DNA from: Phenylobacterium sp.
Lineage (GTDB): Bacteria > Pseudomonadota > Alphaproteobacteria > Caulobacterales > Caulobacteraceae
Direction: 5' to 3'
Assembly: GCF_022402485.1 (NCBI RefSeq)
Contig: NZ_JAKRSA010000020.1
Coordinates: 1-64,000, forward strand
Length of the DNA: 64,000 nt
A program made the position numbers and the translations under genes. Shown in pieces: positions 63,872 to 64,000 of this stretch (positions are counted from its first letter, which is position 1; the number at the start of each line of letters is the position of its first letter). The notes below the pieces were generated by a model, which was not told the DNA's origin, searched no databases, and saw only the letters and a program-made list of their open reading frames with translations.

Positions 63872-64000
63872 ATGCAACTGTCGAAGCGCAAGAAGCTGGA
63901 AATCATTGTCGAGGCCCCGGTGCTGAGGCGCGTCGAGGGCTTTCTGGCCGAGGCGGGCGTGCGCGGCTGGACCGTGCTGCCGAGCCTGGCGGGCAGCGGT
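63872..64000 (+). CDS. PII-like signalling protein (SbtB-like), partial at window end
   Basis: Only the first 43 codons lie inside the window. The start ATG is 5 bp past the SbtA-type gene, and the visible residues (KLEIIVEAPVLRRVEGFLAEAGVRGWTVLPSLAGSG) have the beta-alpha-beta opening of PII-superfamily trimers, with TVLPSLAGSG corresponding to the base of the T-loop. SbtB proteins bind adenyl nucleotides and gate SbtA. The 3' end is cut off, so the T-loop and family cannot be confirmed. Confidence 0.75.
   Translation, partial: MQLSKRKKLEIIVEAPVLRRVEGFLAEAGVRGWTVLPSLAGSG

Overview
The window is a contiguous piece of a GC-rich (roughly two thirds G+C by eye) alphaproteobacterial chromosome, most likely Caulobacterales (Caulobacter/Phenylobacterium/Brevundimonas type). 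The evidence is the flgI-rod-binding-flbY operon divergent from fliX, sites of the form TTAA-N7-TTAA(C) that match the Caulobacter CtrA consensus, a GAAC-N7-GAAC LexA box, a stand-alone ribH behind an FMN riboswitch, and class II DAHP synthase. No insertion sequence, prophage, CRISPR array or rRNA gene is visible. Most of the window is housekeeping DNA with short intergenic gaps and many 4-bp start/stop overlaps.

Layout. 1-7.2 kb: tRNA-Val, gph, divergent glmU, then rpiA-gor-O-antigen-ligase-like gene and aroF-type DAHP synthase. 7.2-18.5 kb: a MATE exporter, an unknown RNase H-fold-like protein, a small lipoprotein, a Gfo/Idh/MocA oxidoreductase, a TonB siderophore receptor with PepSY partner behind two copies of an inverted repeat, glutathione peroxidase, a racemase, NnrU, a membrane protein, exonuclease III and ErpA. 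18.5-34.4 kb: a long, mostly forward block for cell-cycle, envelope and secretion functions (dgt, SPOR protein, nagZ, scpAB, tatABC, serS, surE, pcm, an NlpD-like LysM/M23 lipoprotein, yajC-secDF). 34.4-43.9 kb: a squalene/phytoene-synthase-like protein, trmFO, uvrA with a LexA box, a dipeptidase, and FMN riboswitch-ribH-thioesterase. 43.9-47 kb: flagellar genes and dksA. 47-55.6 kb: LOG protein, lipoprotein, Atm1-like ABC exporter, an RND efflux pair, glyoxalase and tRNA-Asn. 55.7-62.8 kb: a structured leader with a probable small RNA, then a phosphonate-type uptake cluster (two binding proteins, two permeases, PhnC, a hexapeptide transferase, PhnN) split by an opposing PfkB kinase. 62.9-64 kb: an SbtA-type bicarbonate transporter and the start of a PII-like gene, cut by the window end.

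The items I consider most worth a second look are: an approximately 40-residue insertion in the catalytic domain of SerRS that coincides with an AT-richer codon patch; a terminator-bounded, hairpin-rich transcript candidate on the minus strand next to tRNA-Asn with a perfect CtrA-type box; twin TGCGA-N5-TCGCA operators before the siderophore receptor; the phn transport/PhnN cluster that has no C-P lyase genes in the window; an RND pump with altered proton-relay residues; and DksA with only one of the four zinc cysteines. Everything here rests on reading the sequence and on remembered family knowledge; no searches were run.
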